A DNA stretch of 38,185 nucleotides, taken from positions 1 to 38,185 of the forward strand of contig DASXZD010000091.1 of NCBI GenBank assembly GCA_036502085.1, given 5' to 3'. The DNA is from PALSA-505 sp036502085 (GTDB taxonomy: Bacteria > Actinomycetota > Actinomycetes > Streptosporangiales > Streptosporangiaceae). Made by a program: the position numbers and the translations under genes. Shown one piece after another: positions 14,733 through 22,552 of the stretch. The notes beneath the pieces are model-generated. The model was given only the letters and a program-made list of their open reading frames with translations. It ran no database searches and was not told where the DNA came from. The first letter of the stretch is position 1. Each line of letters begins with the position of its first letter.

Positions 14733-15584
14733 ATGGCGGTACCAGGGGCAACAGCGCAGAGTTACCCGGCGCTCTCGCTCGCCCATGTGGTGATTCCCGG
14801 GCTGGGGCCGGCCTGGACCGACCTGATCACGATCCCGCTGTTCACCGGCATCATCGGGTACATCACCAACTGGACCGGCGTGCTGATGCTGTTCCGCCCG
14901 CTGGACTTCCACGGGGTGCGGGTGCCCGGGCTGCGGGTGATCTTCCCGCTGCTGCCGCGCCGCGTGCGGGTGCTGCCGCTGCTGCGCTACAGCGGGCAGA
15001 TCGGCTGGCAGGGCATCGTGCCGTCGCGAGCGGCGAAGATGGCCAGCCTGGCCGTGGGCAAGGGGCTGGCCAAGCTCGGCAGCATCGGCGACTTCTACCG
15101 CGAGCTGGAGCCCGACCGGATCGCCGAGCACCTGACCGTCGCGGTCGACCAGCAGCTTGAGCACATGGTCGACACGATCATGCGGGCCGAGGACCCGCAG
15201 CTGTGGGCGGATGTGCCGCCGCTGTTCAAGGACGCCGTGTACGCCCGGGTCCGCCAGCAGCTTCCCGGCCGGGTCCAGCTGCTCACCGGGCGCATCGGCG
15301 AGAACATCGACCAGCTGATCGACGCCAAGCTCATGGTGGTCTCCCACCTGCAGGTGCGCCGCGACCTGCTCAACTCGATCTTCCAGGACCTGGGCGGGTT
15401 CAGCCGCAGGCAGTCCCGCCGGATCCACGACTTCATCGCGCGCCAGATGCGGCAGATGGGCCCGGACGACTTCGTGGAGATGCTGCGCTCAGCGATCAAG
15501 CAGGACGAGTGGCTGCTGTTCCTGCACGGCGGCGTGCTCGGCATCGCGGCCGGCCTCCTGCACCTGGCCATCTTCGGAGCCTGA
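14733..15584 (+). CDS. DUF445 family membrane protein
   Basis: A 283-residue protein. The N-terminal segment DLITIPLFTGIIGYITNWTGVLMLFRP is the DUF445 signature, where a membrane helix runs into the TNW motif. A long amphipathic middle follows (residues 70-250), with GWQGIVPSRAAKMA and many helical charged repeats, and then one C-terminal membrane helix, LLFLHGGVLGIAAGLLHLAIFGA. The family is widespread in actinobacteria and has no established function. No partner gene is nearby; the next gene is convergent. Start ATG 14733 is supported by a -10 box 9 nt upstream. Confidence 0.82.
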   Translation: MAVPGATAQSYPALSLAHVVIPGLGPAWTDLITIPLFTGIIGYITNWTGVLMLFRPLDFHGVRVPGLRVIFPLLPRRVRVLPLLRYSGQIGWQGIVPSRAAKMASLAVGKGLAKLGSIGDFYRELEPDRIAEHLTVAVDQQLEHMVDTIMRAEDPQLWADVPPLFKDAVYARVRQQLPGRVQLLTGRIGENIDQLIDAKLMVVSHLQVRRDLLNSIFQDLGGFSRRQSRRIHDFIARQMRQMGPDDFVEMLRSAIKQDEWLLFLHGGVLGIAAGLLHLAIFGA

Positions 15585-15937
15585 CCAGCCATGACCAGCA
15601 CCAGCGGACAGCCCGACGAGGATCGCCGCCCGGCCCGGCCCCCGTCACCGCGACCCTGCTCGGCCCGACCGGGCTGACCGGCCTGGTTCGTCTACCGCAG
15701 CATCATGCTCACGACCTTCGGCCGAGACTTCTGCCACGCCTGCCTGCCCGCCAACGGCGCCGCCAGCAACGGCACCGCCCGGCACCCCTGATGACCCCGG
15801 CCAAGGGTGGTCGATCCGCGGTTTGCCTCCCAAGGGTGGTCGATCCGCGGTTTGCTTCCCTTGGGTGGGGTTCGATCCGCGGTTTGGGTGCCTTGCGGGC
15901 CTGCTTGCCTGCCCGGCGCGCAGGGCCCGGGCCGGGG
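15585..15937. other. Gene-free stretch between convergent genes
   Basis: These 353 bases lie between the DUF445 and FadR-type genes. The first 200 hold only short open frames, for example 28 codons from 15591 and a short piece that would read WFVYRSIMLTTFGRDF, possibly the remnant of a lost gene. The rest contains a 29-bp tandem array (15801-15890). No RNA gene or clear terminator is visible. Confidence 0.5.
15801..15890. repeat. 29-bp non-coding tandem repeat, about 3 copies
   Basis: Units at 15801-15829 and 15830-15858 differ by a single base. A diverged third copy follows (15859 to about 15890). All share GATCCGCGGTTTG. The array lies between two convergent genes, near the end of the FadR-type gene. 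Its origin and use are unknown. Confidence 0.85.
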
Positions 15938-16726
15938 TCAGGCCAGGAAGCCGCGGAGCAGGGCGGCGGTGCCTTCCAGGTGCTCGGCCACGGCTCGCCT
16001 GGCCCCTTCCGCGTCGCCGGCCAGGATCGCCTCGGCGATCGCGGCGTGCTGGACGGCGGTGTGGTCGATGTTGTGCTGCAGGATCGGGATCGCGTTGAGG
16101 AAGTCGTTCAGCCTGATCCGCGCGTCCGCGGCCGCCGCCGCCAGCAGGCTGGACCCGGTCAGCTCGGCGATCGTCAGGTGGAACATCGTGTCCAGCCGCC
16201 GGTAGTCGCGGGGCGCCGCCCCGTTCACGTCGGCGAGGCGCCCGGACAGCACGTCGCGCACCTGCTCCGCCTCAGAGCAGTCCAGCCGGCCGCCAGCCGG
16301 CCCGCCACTGCCCGGCCCGCCACTGCCCGGCCGACCGCCGGCCAGCTGGGCGAGCGCCTCGGCGGCACCCGTCTCGATCGCCATCCGGAAGGCCAGCGCG
16401 TCGGTCAGGCTGTCGCCCTGCTCGCGCGCGATGCGCCGTGCCTCGCCGCGGCTCGGCTCGGCGGGCGCGGCGGTGACGAAGGTGCCGCCGCGCCGCCCGC
16501 GCCGTGATTCCACGTAGCCGGCCTCCTGCAGCGCCCGGATGGCCTCCCGCAGCGTGATCCGGCTGATGCCCAGTTGAGCGGCGAACTCCCGTTCGGCGGG
16601 AAATCTTTCCCCGGGGGCGACCGCGCCGAGCCGGATGGCGGTGAGCAGCCGCTCCACCGTCTCCTCGAAGGCGTTCCCGGCGCGCACCGGCCGCAGCAGG
16701 CTGGCCAGCCTGAGCCCTTCGGCCAC
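15938..16726 (-). CDS. FadR-subfamily GntR regulator
   Basis: A 262-residue regulator. The N-terminal GntR winged helix is RFPAEREFAAQLGISRITLREAIRALQEAGYVESRRGRRGGTFV. The C-terminal all-helical FCD ligand domain includes DALAFRMAIETGAAEALAQL, FHLTIAELTGSSLL and the histidine-bearing QHAAIAEAILAGDAEGARRAVAEHL, whose residues usually bind a metal and a small acid. A glycine-rich insert, PGSGGPGSGGPAGG, sits in the FCD domain and is encoded partly by a 15-bp duplication. Start GTG 16726, with GGAGGG 9 nt upstream. It probably controls the permease operon (19564-24689) through the inverted repeat at 19428-19449. Two other genes now separate the regulator from that operon. Confidence 0.9.
   Translation of the reverse strand: MAEGLRLASLLRPVRAGNAFEETVERLLTAIRLGAVAPGERFPAEREFAAQLGISRITLREAIRALQEAGYVESRRGRRGGTFVTAAPAEPSRGEARRIAREQGDSLTDALAFRMAIETGAAEALAQLAGGRPGSGGPGSGGPAGGRLDCSEAEQVRDVLSGRLADVNGAAPRDYRRLDTMFHLTIAELTGSSLLAAAAADARIRLNDFLNAIPILQHNIDHTAVQHAAIAEAILAGDAEGARRAVAEHLEGTAALLRGFLA
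16301..16330. repeat. 15-bp direct duplication in the FadR-type gene
   Basis: Two identical, adjacent 15-bp units (CCCGCCACTGCCCGG) encode the PGSGG repeat. They keep the frame and expand a linker in the ligand domain. Confidence 0.85.
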
Positions 16727-16831
16727 TGAGACCGCCCTCCGGTGCGCGACGACCCTGTCGCGCCGAGCCTACGTCGGCCGGCCGGTGTCAGAACGTGCGA
16801 TTCCGTCGCGCGCTGGAGTTACCGGGCGGGC

Positions 16832-17446
16832 TCACGCCTGCCAGGCCGGCACGGGCCAGCGCCGCACCCGGTAGGGCAGCCACCACAACAGTGTGCCTGC
16901 CCGGCCGACCAGCCGCCGGTCGGTAAGGTCGCGCACCAGTGGCTCCTCCAGCTCACCTTCCGGGCTCCCGCGCATCAGCGTCTCGATGTCGCGTGGGCAG
17001 TCGGGGCCTTTGACCGTCGTCCGGCGCAGGCCGCCGAAGCGGCGGTCACGGATCTGCACGAAGCCGGGGCCAAAGCGATGGACGCACCGGCACAGGCGGA
17101 AGGCGGCCTGCCAGTCCAGCAGGTCGCCAGGCACCCCCGACATGCTCGTCGGCGGGTACAGGTGGCTGAGGTCACGCCAGGACAAGTCCTCGTCGGCGTG
17201 CAGTGCCCAGTCGATGGCCATGCCGTGCGCGGTCAGCTCCCGAATGAGGACGAGGCGCGCGACCGCCTGCGCGGGGTCGCCGGTCAGGTCGACCGGGTCG
17301 GTGAAGGCGACCATCCGGACACCCCGCCGATACCAGGCCGCCGCGGCGGCGACCGGCTCGGGAATGGCGTTCACGGTGCCCAGCCCCATGCCAGGCTCGG
17401 CGTTGACAACTGGGTCATGGTCGCGCCAGAGCGTCAGCTGCATCAT
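16832..17446 (-). CDS. DUF5825-like partner of the radical SAM enzyme
   Basis: A 204-residue soluble protein starting at one of two adjacent ATGs (17446). Visible stretches are LTLWRDHDPVVN, a hydrophobic GVRMVAFTDPVDL, and RFGPGFVQIRDRRFGGLRRTTVKGPDCPRDIETLM. The basic, tryptophan-rich C-terminus is TLLWWLPYRVRRWPVPAWQA. It follows the radical SAM gene by 7 nt, so the two are cotranscribed. Such proteins, annotated as DUF5825, often sit next to this class of RiPP radical SAM C-methyltransferase, as I recall. A helper or peptide-presenting role is plausible but unproven. I see no catalytic motif. Confidence 0.65.
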   Translation of the reverse strand: MMQLTLWRDHDPVVNAEPGMGLGTVNAIPEPVAAAAAWYRRGVRMVAFTDPVDLTGDPAQAVARLVLIRELTAHGMAIDWALHADEDLSWRDLSHLYPPTSMSGVPGDLLDWQAAFRLCRCVHRFGPGFVQIRDRRFGGLRRTTVKGPDCPRDIETLMRGSPEGELEEPLVRDLTDRRLVGRAGTLLWWLPYRVRRWPVPAWQA

Positions 17447-17453
17447 CGTCCGG

Positions 17454-19319
17454 TCACCCCGCAGCTGCGGCGACCGGCTCGGGCACGACCCTGCCGGGGT
17501 GCAGGAGTCGCTGGTTGCCCGCAGCCGTGGCGATATGGACGTACCGCCCGGCCTCGGTGAACACCAGTCCCAGCGTCAGCCAGCGCTCCAGCAGCCCGGT
17601 GGCGTCGGACACGTCCAGCTTGCGGGCCAGTGCCTCTGCCGTGTGCGGCTGGTCGAGCAGGCCGAACGCAGCCACTTCCACCGGATCGGTCAGTCGCAGC
17701 ACCGACCAGCCGAAGGCCCTGCGATCACTAGCCAGCATGATCTCCTGGCCGAGTTCCCAGAAGTTCAGCCGACTGCACGGATAGGCGGCCATCCAGTCAG
17801 CCAGCGCCTGGCCGAGCCGGTCCTCGACGGCGCCTTCGATGCCGCGGCGAGGGGCGTCGAACATGTAGGCCAGGTCACGTAGCTGGTCGGCGGGCAGGTC
17901 GTAGATGAGTGCGTACTGCTTGTCGGGGGCCAGCTCAGCGAAGCCCAGATCGGGGCGGTTGAAGTACGGACTGAATCGCTCTATCGCGATCCGGGTGCCG
18001 CGTCCCGGGGTCGGCGGCAGGTGGTGCAGCGCAGGCAGCTGATCGATGACCGCCTGGTAGTCCTGCTCCGTCTCGCCCGGGAATCCGTAAAGGTAGTTCC
18101 AGTCCACCGTCAGCCCCAGCGACTCGGCGTCCCGCAGCATCCGCACGTTCTGGCATCCTGAGACGCCTTTGTCCATCAGGTGCAGCACGTGGGTGCTGAG
18201 GTTCTCGATGCCGGGCTGCACGTGCATGACGCCTGCCTCCAGCAGCACCCGGAGCTGCTCTCTGCGCAGGTTCGACTTGATCTCGAAGTGCAGGCGCAGG
18301 TCCCAGCCAGAGGCTGTGAGGTCGGGCAGGACGGAGGTGAGGTATCCCATGTCCATGATGTTGTCGACCACGATGAAGTCGAGCACATGGTGGCGGCGGG
18401 CCAGCTCCAGAATCTCGTCGCCGAACCGGGTCGGCGACTTGCTCCGGAACTCCATGGAGGTCCCGTTCAGCCCGCAGAACCGGCAGTGGTGTTTCTCTCC
18501 CCACCAGCATCCGCGCGACCCCTCGACGACCAGCTTGGGCTCGACCCAGCGGTGCGCGGGGGAGGTGCGCAGCCGCTCGTAGAACCCGGCGTAGTCAGGC
18601 GGGACGATCTGGTCGGCAGTCAGCGGGCGAGGGCTCGCCGGGGTGGCCATACTGCCCTGCGGCCCGCGCAGGCACAGGCCGGGGATGGCGGCCAGGTCGC
18701 CGTCGCCGTACAGCGCCCGGATGAGGGCGGGGAAGGTGTTCTCGCCCTCGCCGCAGACGACGAAGTCGACGAAAGGAAAGTTGCGGTGCAGAGCGGCCCC
18801 CTGCGGGCCGTCGCAGTTGGCCCCGCCGAACACCACGGCCGTGTCCGGGCGGAGCCGTTTGAGCTGGCGGGCGGTGGCTAAAGCGGCGGTGTTCTGCTGG
18901 AACGTGGACGTGAACCCGACCAGGTCCGGTGCCGCCGCGGCGATCAGCTCGGCCGTGCGCAGCGTGAACTCCGGTGCGAGGGCGTGCAGTTCGATCATCC
19001 ACTCCAGCCGCTCGGCCGGGACCTGGTCACCGTGCAGGGCGCGGAACTCCGCCACCCGCCAGCCGGGGTCGTCATAGAGGGCGGAGGAGAACACCCAGTC
19101 GCCGTAGCCACTGAAATAGTTGTCGCTGGCCAGATAGTTATAGTCGGCCAATGTGAACGGGCCGCGCTGCACGGCCCAGTCGACGTAGTCCAGGTTCACG
19201 TTGAGCACATCGACCTCAGCCTCGGGCAGGTCTCGTGCCAGGCAGCCGCGCAGAATCCCCAGGCCCAGTGAAGGTACCTCAAGCCTCGCCCAGGGGGTGT
19301 TGATCAGTAGAACGCGCAT
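17454..19319 (-). CDS. RiPP-maturation radical SAM C-methyltransferase (B12 class)
   Basis: A 621-residue enzyme from ATG 19319, which has GGAG 8 nt upstream (GTG 19337 is a longer option). The N-terminal cobalamin-binding-like domain (about residues 1-215) includes TPWARLEVPSLGLGIL and DTAVVFGGANCDG, but no DxHxxG motif. The radical SAM core follows, with C271, C279 and C282 in GCWWGEKHHCRFCGLNG. This wide Cx7Cx2C spacing is typical of the TIGR03975 RiPP-maturase family. A winged-helix-like C-terminus (about 530-600) has PHTAEALARKLDVSDATGLLERWLTLGLVF and may bind a leader peptide. Family members methylate unactivated carbons in ribosomal peptides. No precursor gene is found here. A weak promoter, TACTTT (19338-19343), precedes it. 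Confidence 0.88.
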   Translation of the reverse strand: MRVLLINTPWARLEVPSLGLGILRGCLARDLPEAEVDVLNVNLDYVDWAVQRGPFTLADYNYLASDNYFSGYGDWVFSSALYDDPGWRVAEFRALHGDQVPAERLEWMIELHALAPEFTLRTAELIAAAAPDLVGFTSTFQQNTAALATARQLKRLRPDTAVVFGGANCDGPQGAALHRNFPFVDFVVCGEGENTFPALIRALYGDGDLAAIPGLCLRGPQGSMATPASPRPLTADQIVPPDYAGFYERLRTSPAHRWVEPKLVVEGSRGCWWGEKHHCRFCGLNGTSMEFRSKSPTRFGDEILELARRHHVLDFIVVDNIMDMGYLTSVLPDLTASGWDLRLHFEIKSNLRREQLRVLLEAGVMHVQPGIENLSTHVLHLMDKGVSGCQNVRMLRDAESLGLTVDWNYLYGFPGETEQDYQAVIDQLPALHHLPPTPGRGTRIAIERFSPYFNRPDLGFAELAPDKQYALIYDLPADQLRDLAYMFDAPRRGIEGAVEDRLGQALADWMAAYPCSRLNFWELGQEIMLASDRRAFGWSVLRLTDPVEVAAFGLLDQPHTAEALARKLDVSDATGLLERWLTLGLVFTEAGRYVHIATAAGNQRLLHPGRVVPEPVAAAAG

Positions 19320-19401
19320 AAGCCTCACTCCTGCCACAAAGTATGCCTTCGGCGGCTCTCCGTAACAACTGTGAACATTTTGGAAGAATGACCCCAGGGT
19401 C

Positions 19402-19449
19402 TTGACATCACCCGCGATCTAGCCACAAATGGTCTCTTACCAGACCATT
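19402..19449 (+). promoter_or_regulatory. Permease operon promoter region with FadR-type operator
   Basis: TTGACA (19402-19407) is a perfect -35. About where the -10 should be begins an inverted repeat, AATGGTCT-N6-AGACCATT (19428-19449), with perfect 8-bp arms. TGGTCT...AGACCA resembles the operators of FadR-subfamily GntR proteins. It sits 115-136 nt upstream of the permease start and in the shared divergent region with the radical SAM gene. Binding by the regulator at 15938-16726 is inferred. Confidence 0.55.
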
Positions 19450-19563
19450 AAGTCCGGGGCCAGCGGGCTGCCAGGCCGATCAGGCCAACCCGCTCAGCAC
19501 TCCGCCACGGCTCCCGGCGTGAGGCCCGCTGACGTGAGGAGCACGCCCCACTAAGGAGGCACT

Positions 19564-21123
19564 GTGGTCAACGAGCAAGCCGCCGGGTCGGCCGGAGCGG
19601 CCGGAGCGGCCGCGACGCTAACCACGGACGAGCAGCGACTGCATGAGCTCGGCTACGCCCAGGAACTGCGCCGCCGGATGTCCGGCTTCTCCAACTTCGC
19701 CGTCTCGTTCACGATCATCTCGATCCTGTCCGGCTGCCTGACGCTGTACAGCTTCGGCATGCTCACCGGCGGCCCCGTCGTGATCACCTGGGGCTGGCCG
19801 TTCGTCGGCATCATGACGCTGTTCGTCGGCCTGGCCATGGCCGAGGTCTGCTCCAGCTTCCCGACCGCGGGCGGGCTGTATTACTGGTCGGCGAAGCTGG
19901 CCAAGAGGAACGGGCCGGCCTGGTCCTGGTTCACCGGCTGGTTCAACTTCCTGGGCCAGGTGGCGGTGACCGCGGGCATCGACTTCGGCGCGGCGCTGTT
20001 CATCAACGCTTTCCTCAGCCTGGTCTTCAACACGCCTACCTACCACTGGGTCACGATCCTGATCTTCGCCGCTGTCCTCTTTGTGCACGGCATACTGAAT
20101 CAGTTCGGCATCAGCCTGGTCGCGCTGCTGAACGACGTCAGCGTCTGGTGGCACATCACCGGCGTGCTGCTGATCGTCGGCGCGCTGGCGTTCGGCCTGC
20201 AGCACAGCGCGCATCACCAGTCGGCCAGCTTCGTGTTCGGGCACTTCTCCAACGGGACCGGCCTGAACGTCGGCACCTGGTACATCGTGCTGATCGGCCT
20301 GCTGATGGCGCAGTACACCTTCACCGGCTACGACGCCTCGGCGCACATGACCGAGGAGACCCGCGATGCCTCCACCGCGGGCCCGCGCGGGATCGTGATG
20401 TCGATCGTCGTGTCGCTGGTGGCCGGCTGGGTGCTGCTGATCGGGATCACGTTCGCGATCCAGAACTACGCGACCGAGGTAGCCGCCTACGTGGCGCCGG
20501 CCCAGATCTTCGTCGACTCGGTCGGGCGCACAGGCGGAGAACTGCTGCTGCTGGTGGCCATCGGCGCGCAGCTGTTCTGCGGGATGTCCTCGGTGACCGC
20601 GAACTCCCGGATGATCTACGCGTTCTCCCGGGATGGGGCGCTGCCCGGCTCCGCGTTCTGGCACCGGGTGAACAAGCGGACCAGGACGCCGACCAACGCG
20701 ATCTGGCTGGCCGCGGCGGGCGCGCTGATCCTCGGGCTGCCCTACCTCTGGAACAGCGTGGCGTACTTCGCGGTCACCTCGATCGCCACGATCGGCCTGT
20801 ACATCGCCTACGTGACGCCTACGTTCCTGCGGCTGCGGCAGGGCGCGAACTTCCGGCGCGGTCCCTGGCACCTGGGCCGGTGGAGCTACCTGGTCGGCAC
20901 GATCGCGGTGATCTGGGTGGTGTTCATCACGATCCTGTTCATGCTCCCGCTGGCCGGCCCGATTGGCTGGAAGACGTTCAATTACGCCGTGGTGGCGGTC
21001 GGCGTGGTGCTCGGCTTCTCCGGCATCTGGTGGCTGGTCTCGGCCCGGCACTGGTTCACCGGGCCGAAGGTGCAGGGCACGCCCGAGGAACTGGCCGCCA
21101 TCGAGCGCGAGCTCGCGGTCTGA
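19564..21123 (+). CDS. APC superfamily amino acid/amine permease
   Basis: A 519-residue membrane protein with about 12 predicted helices. A small, Ala/Gly-rich N-terminus leads to RLHELGYAQELRRRMSGFSNFAVSFTIISILSG, the classic start of the APC family. EVCSSFPTAGGLYYWSAKLAKRNGP and FTGYDASAHMTEETRDAS follow, as in GABA, choline or amine permeases. Start GTG 19564 has AAGGAGG 4 nt upstream. It leads an operon: the ligase follows after 14 nt, the aldehyde dehydrogenase after 23 nt and the SDR after 7 nt. Import of an amine for gamma-glutamylation is the likely role. The precise substrate is not visible. Confidence 0.9.
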   Translation: MVNEQAAGSAGAAGAAATLTTDEQRLHELGYAQELRRRMSGFSNFAVSFTIISILSGCLTLYSFGMLTGGPVVITWGWPFVGIMTLFVGLAMAEVCSSFPTAGGLYYWSAKLAKRNGPAWSWFTGWFNFLGQVAVTAGIDFGAALFINAFLSLVFNTPTYHWVTILIFAAVLFVHGILNQFGISLVALLNDVSVWWHITGVLLIVGALAFGLQHSAHHQSASFVFGHFSNGTGLNVGTWYIVLIGLLMAQYTFTGYDASAHMTEETRDASTAGPRGIVMSIVVSLVAGWVLLIGITFAIQNYATEVAAYVAPAQIFVDSVGRTGGELLLLVAIGAQLFCGMSSVTANSRMIYAFSRDGALPGSAFWHRVNKRTRTPTNAIWLAAAGALILGLPYLWNSVAYFAVTSIATIGLYIAYVTPTFLRLRQGANFRRGPWHLGRWSYLVGTIAVIWVVFITILFMLPLAGPIGWKTFNYAVVAVGVVLGFSGIWWLVSARHWFTGPKVQGTPEELAAIERELAV

Positions 21124-21137
21124 AGGCTGGGGAGTCA

Positions 21138-22529
21138 ATGACCCACGGGGGGGCGGCGGGCGGGGCCGCCAGGCGGCCCGGCCTGCTCACGCCGGAGCAG
21201 CTGCGCGTCGAGGTAGCGGAGCAGAAGATCGAGACGGTGCTGCTGGTCTTCACCGACATGCAGGGCCGGCTGGCCGGCAAGCGGCTGTCCGCCGAGTTCT
21301 TCCTGGAGGAGGTGGCCCCCGGCCACGCCGAAGGCTGCAACTACCTGCTCGCCGTGGACGTGGAGATGAACACCGTCGGCGGCTACGCGATGTCGTCCTG
21401 GGAGCGCGGCTACGGCGATTTCGCCCTGGTGCCCGACATGGGCACGCTGCGCAGGATTCCCTGGCTGCAGGCGACCGCGATGGTGATCGCCGACGTCGGC
21501 TGGGAGGACGGGTCGGCCGTGCTAGCCTCGCCACGGCAGATCCTGCGCGCCCAGGCCGGCCGGCTGGCCGAGCGCGGCTGGCAGGCCATGGCCGGAACCG
21601 AGCTCGAGTTCATCGTGTTCCGCGACTCCTACGAGGTCGCGCAGGACAAGCGGTACCGCGACCTGATCCCGGCGAACCGGTACAACGTCGACTACTCGAT
21701 CCTCGGCACCTCGCGGATCGAGCCGCTGCTGCGCGCGATCTGCAACGGCATGACGGGCGCCGGGCTGTACGTCGAGTCGGCCAAGGGCGAGTGCAACCTG
21801 GGCCAGCACGAGATCGCGTTCCGTTACGCCGACGCGCTCACCACCTGCGACAACCACTCGATCTACAAGACGGGCGCGAAGGAGATCGCGGCGAGCCACG
21901 GCATGAGCCTGACCTTCATGGCCAAGCCGAACGACCGCGAGGGAAACTCCTGCCATATTCACCTGTCGCTGCGCGGGCCGGACGGCACCCCGGTGCTGGC
22001 CGGCGACGGCGAGCACGGCCTGTCCCCCACCGGCAGGCACTTCCTGGCCGGCCTGCAGGCCGGGCTGCGCGAGCTGACCCTGTGCTACGCGCCCAACGTC
22101 AACTCCTACAAGCGGTACGTGCCCGGCAGCTTCGCCCCGACCGCGGTGCGCTGGGGCATCGACAACCGCACCTGCGCGCTGCGGCTGGTGGGACACGGCC
22201 TGGGCCTGCGGGTGGAGAACCGGTCGCCCGGCGGCGACGTGAACCCGTACATCGCGGTCGCCGCGATGATCGCGGCCGGGCTCGACGGCATCGACCGGCA
22301 GCTGCCGCTGGAGCCCGCGTTCGGCGGCAACGCCTACAACGACGACGGGCCGCGGCTGCCGCAGACCCTGCGCGACGCGCTGGAGCTGTGGGAGCGCAGC
22401 GGCCTGGCCCGCGAGGCGTTCGGCCGCGAGATGGTCGAGCACTACGCCAACTACGCCAGGACCGAGCTGGCCGCCTTCGACTCCGCGGTGACCGACTGGG
22501 AGCTGCGCCGCGGCTTCGAGCGGCTCTAG
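21138..22529 (+). CDS. Glutamine-synthetase-like gamma-glutamyl-amine ligase
   Basis: A 463-residue member of the glutamine synthetase superfamily. The ATP/glutamate site is recognisable: GTELEFIVF, ESAKGECNLGQHEIAFRYADAL, HGMSLTFMAKPNDREGNSCHIHLSL, NSYKRYVPGSFAPTAVRWGIDNRT and RVENRSPGGDVNPYIAVAAMI. In the N-terminal domain the segment FTDMQGRLAGKRLSAEFF replaces the ammonium-site loop of true GlnA, as in PuuA, GlnA3 and GlnA4. So it probably joins glutamate to an amine such as ethanolamine or a polyamine, not to ammonia. Start ATG 21138 follows GGGGAG at 4 nt. Context (permease, aldehyde dehydrogenase, SDR, gamma-glutamyl hydrolase) supports this. Confidence 0.87.
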   Translation: MTHGGAAGGAARRPGLLTPEQLRVEVAEQKIETVLLVFTDMQGRLAGKRLSAEFFLEEVAPGHAEGCNYLLAVDVEMNTVGGYAMSSWERGYGDFALVPDMGTLRRIPWLQATAMVIADVGWEDGSAVLASPRQILRAQAGRLAERGWQAMAGTELEFIVFRDSYEVAQDKRYRDLIPANRYNVDYSILGTSRIEPLLRAICNGMTGAGLYVESAKGECNLGQHEIAFRYADALTTCDNHSIYKTGAKEIAASHGMSLTFMAKPNDREGNSCHIHLSLRGPDGTPVLAGDGEHGLSPTGRHFLAGLQAGLRELTLCYAPNVNSYKRYVPGSFAPTAVRWGIDNRTCALRLVGHGLGLRVENRSPGGDVNPYIAVAAMIAAGLDGIDRQLPLEPAFGGNAYNDDGPRLPQTLRDALELWERSGLAREAFGREMVEHYANYARTELAAFDSAVTDWELRRGFERL

Positions 22530-22552
22530 CCGGGTTACGGGAGCAGGAGCGG

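Noticed and set aside
15591..15790. Short frames after the DUF445 gene, including one reading WFVYRSIMLTTFGRDF
   Set aside because: No start signals or sustained codon bias; at most a remnant too degraded to name.
19328..19378. A 17-codon minus-strand frame (MFTVVTESRRRHTLWQE) just upstream of the radical SAM gene, considered as a precursor peptide
   Set aside because: No ribosome binding site, very short, and no leader/core organisation.
19429..19554. A 41-codon plus-strand frame in the permease leader, starting inside the inverted repeat and ending at the ribosome binding site
   Set aside because: Third-position GC is clearly below that of real genes here, there is no ribosome binding site, and the sequence does not look like a RiPP precursor with leader and core.
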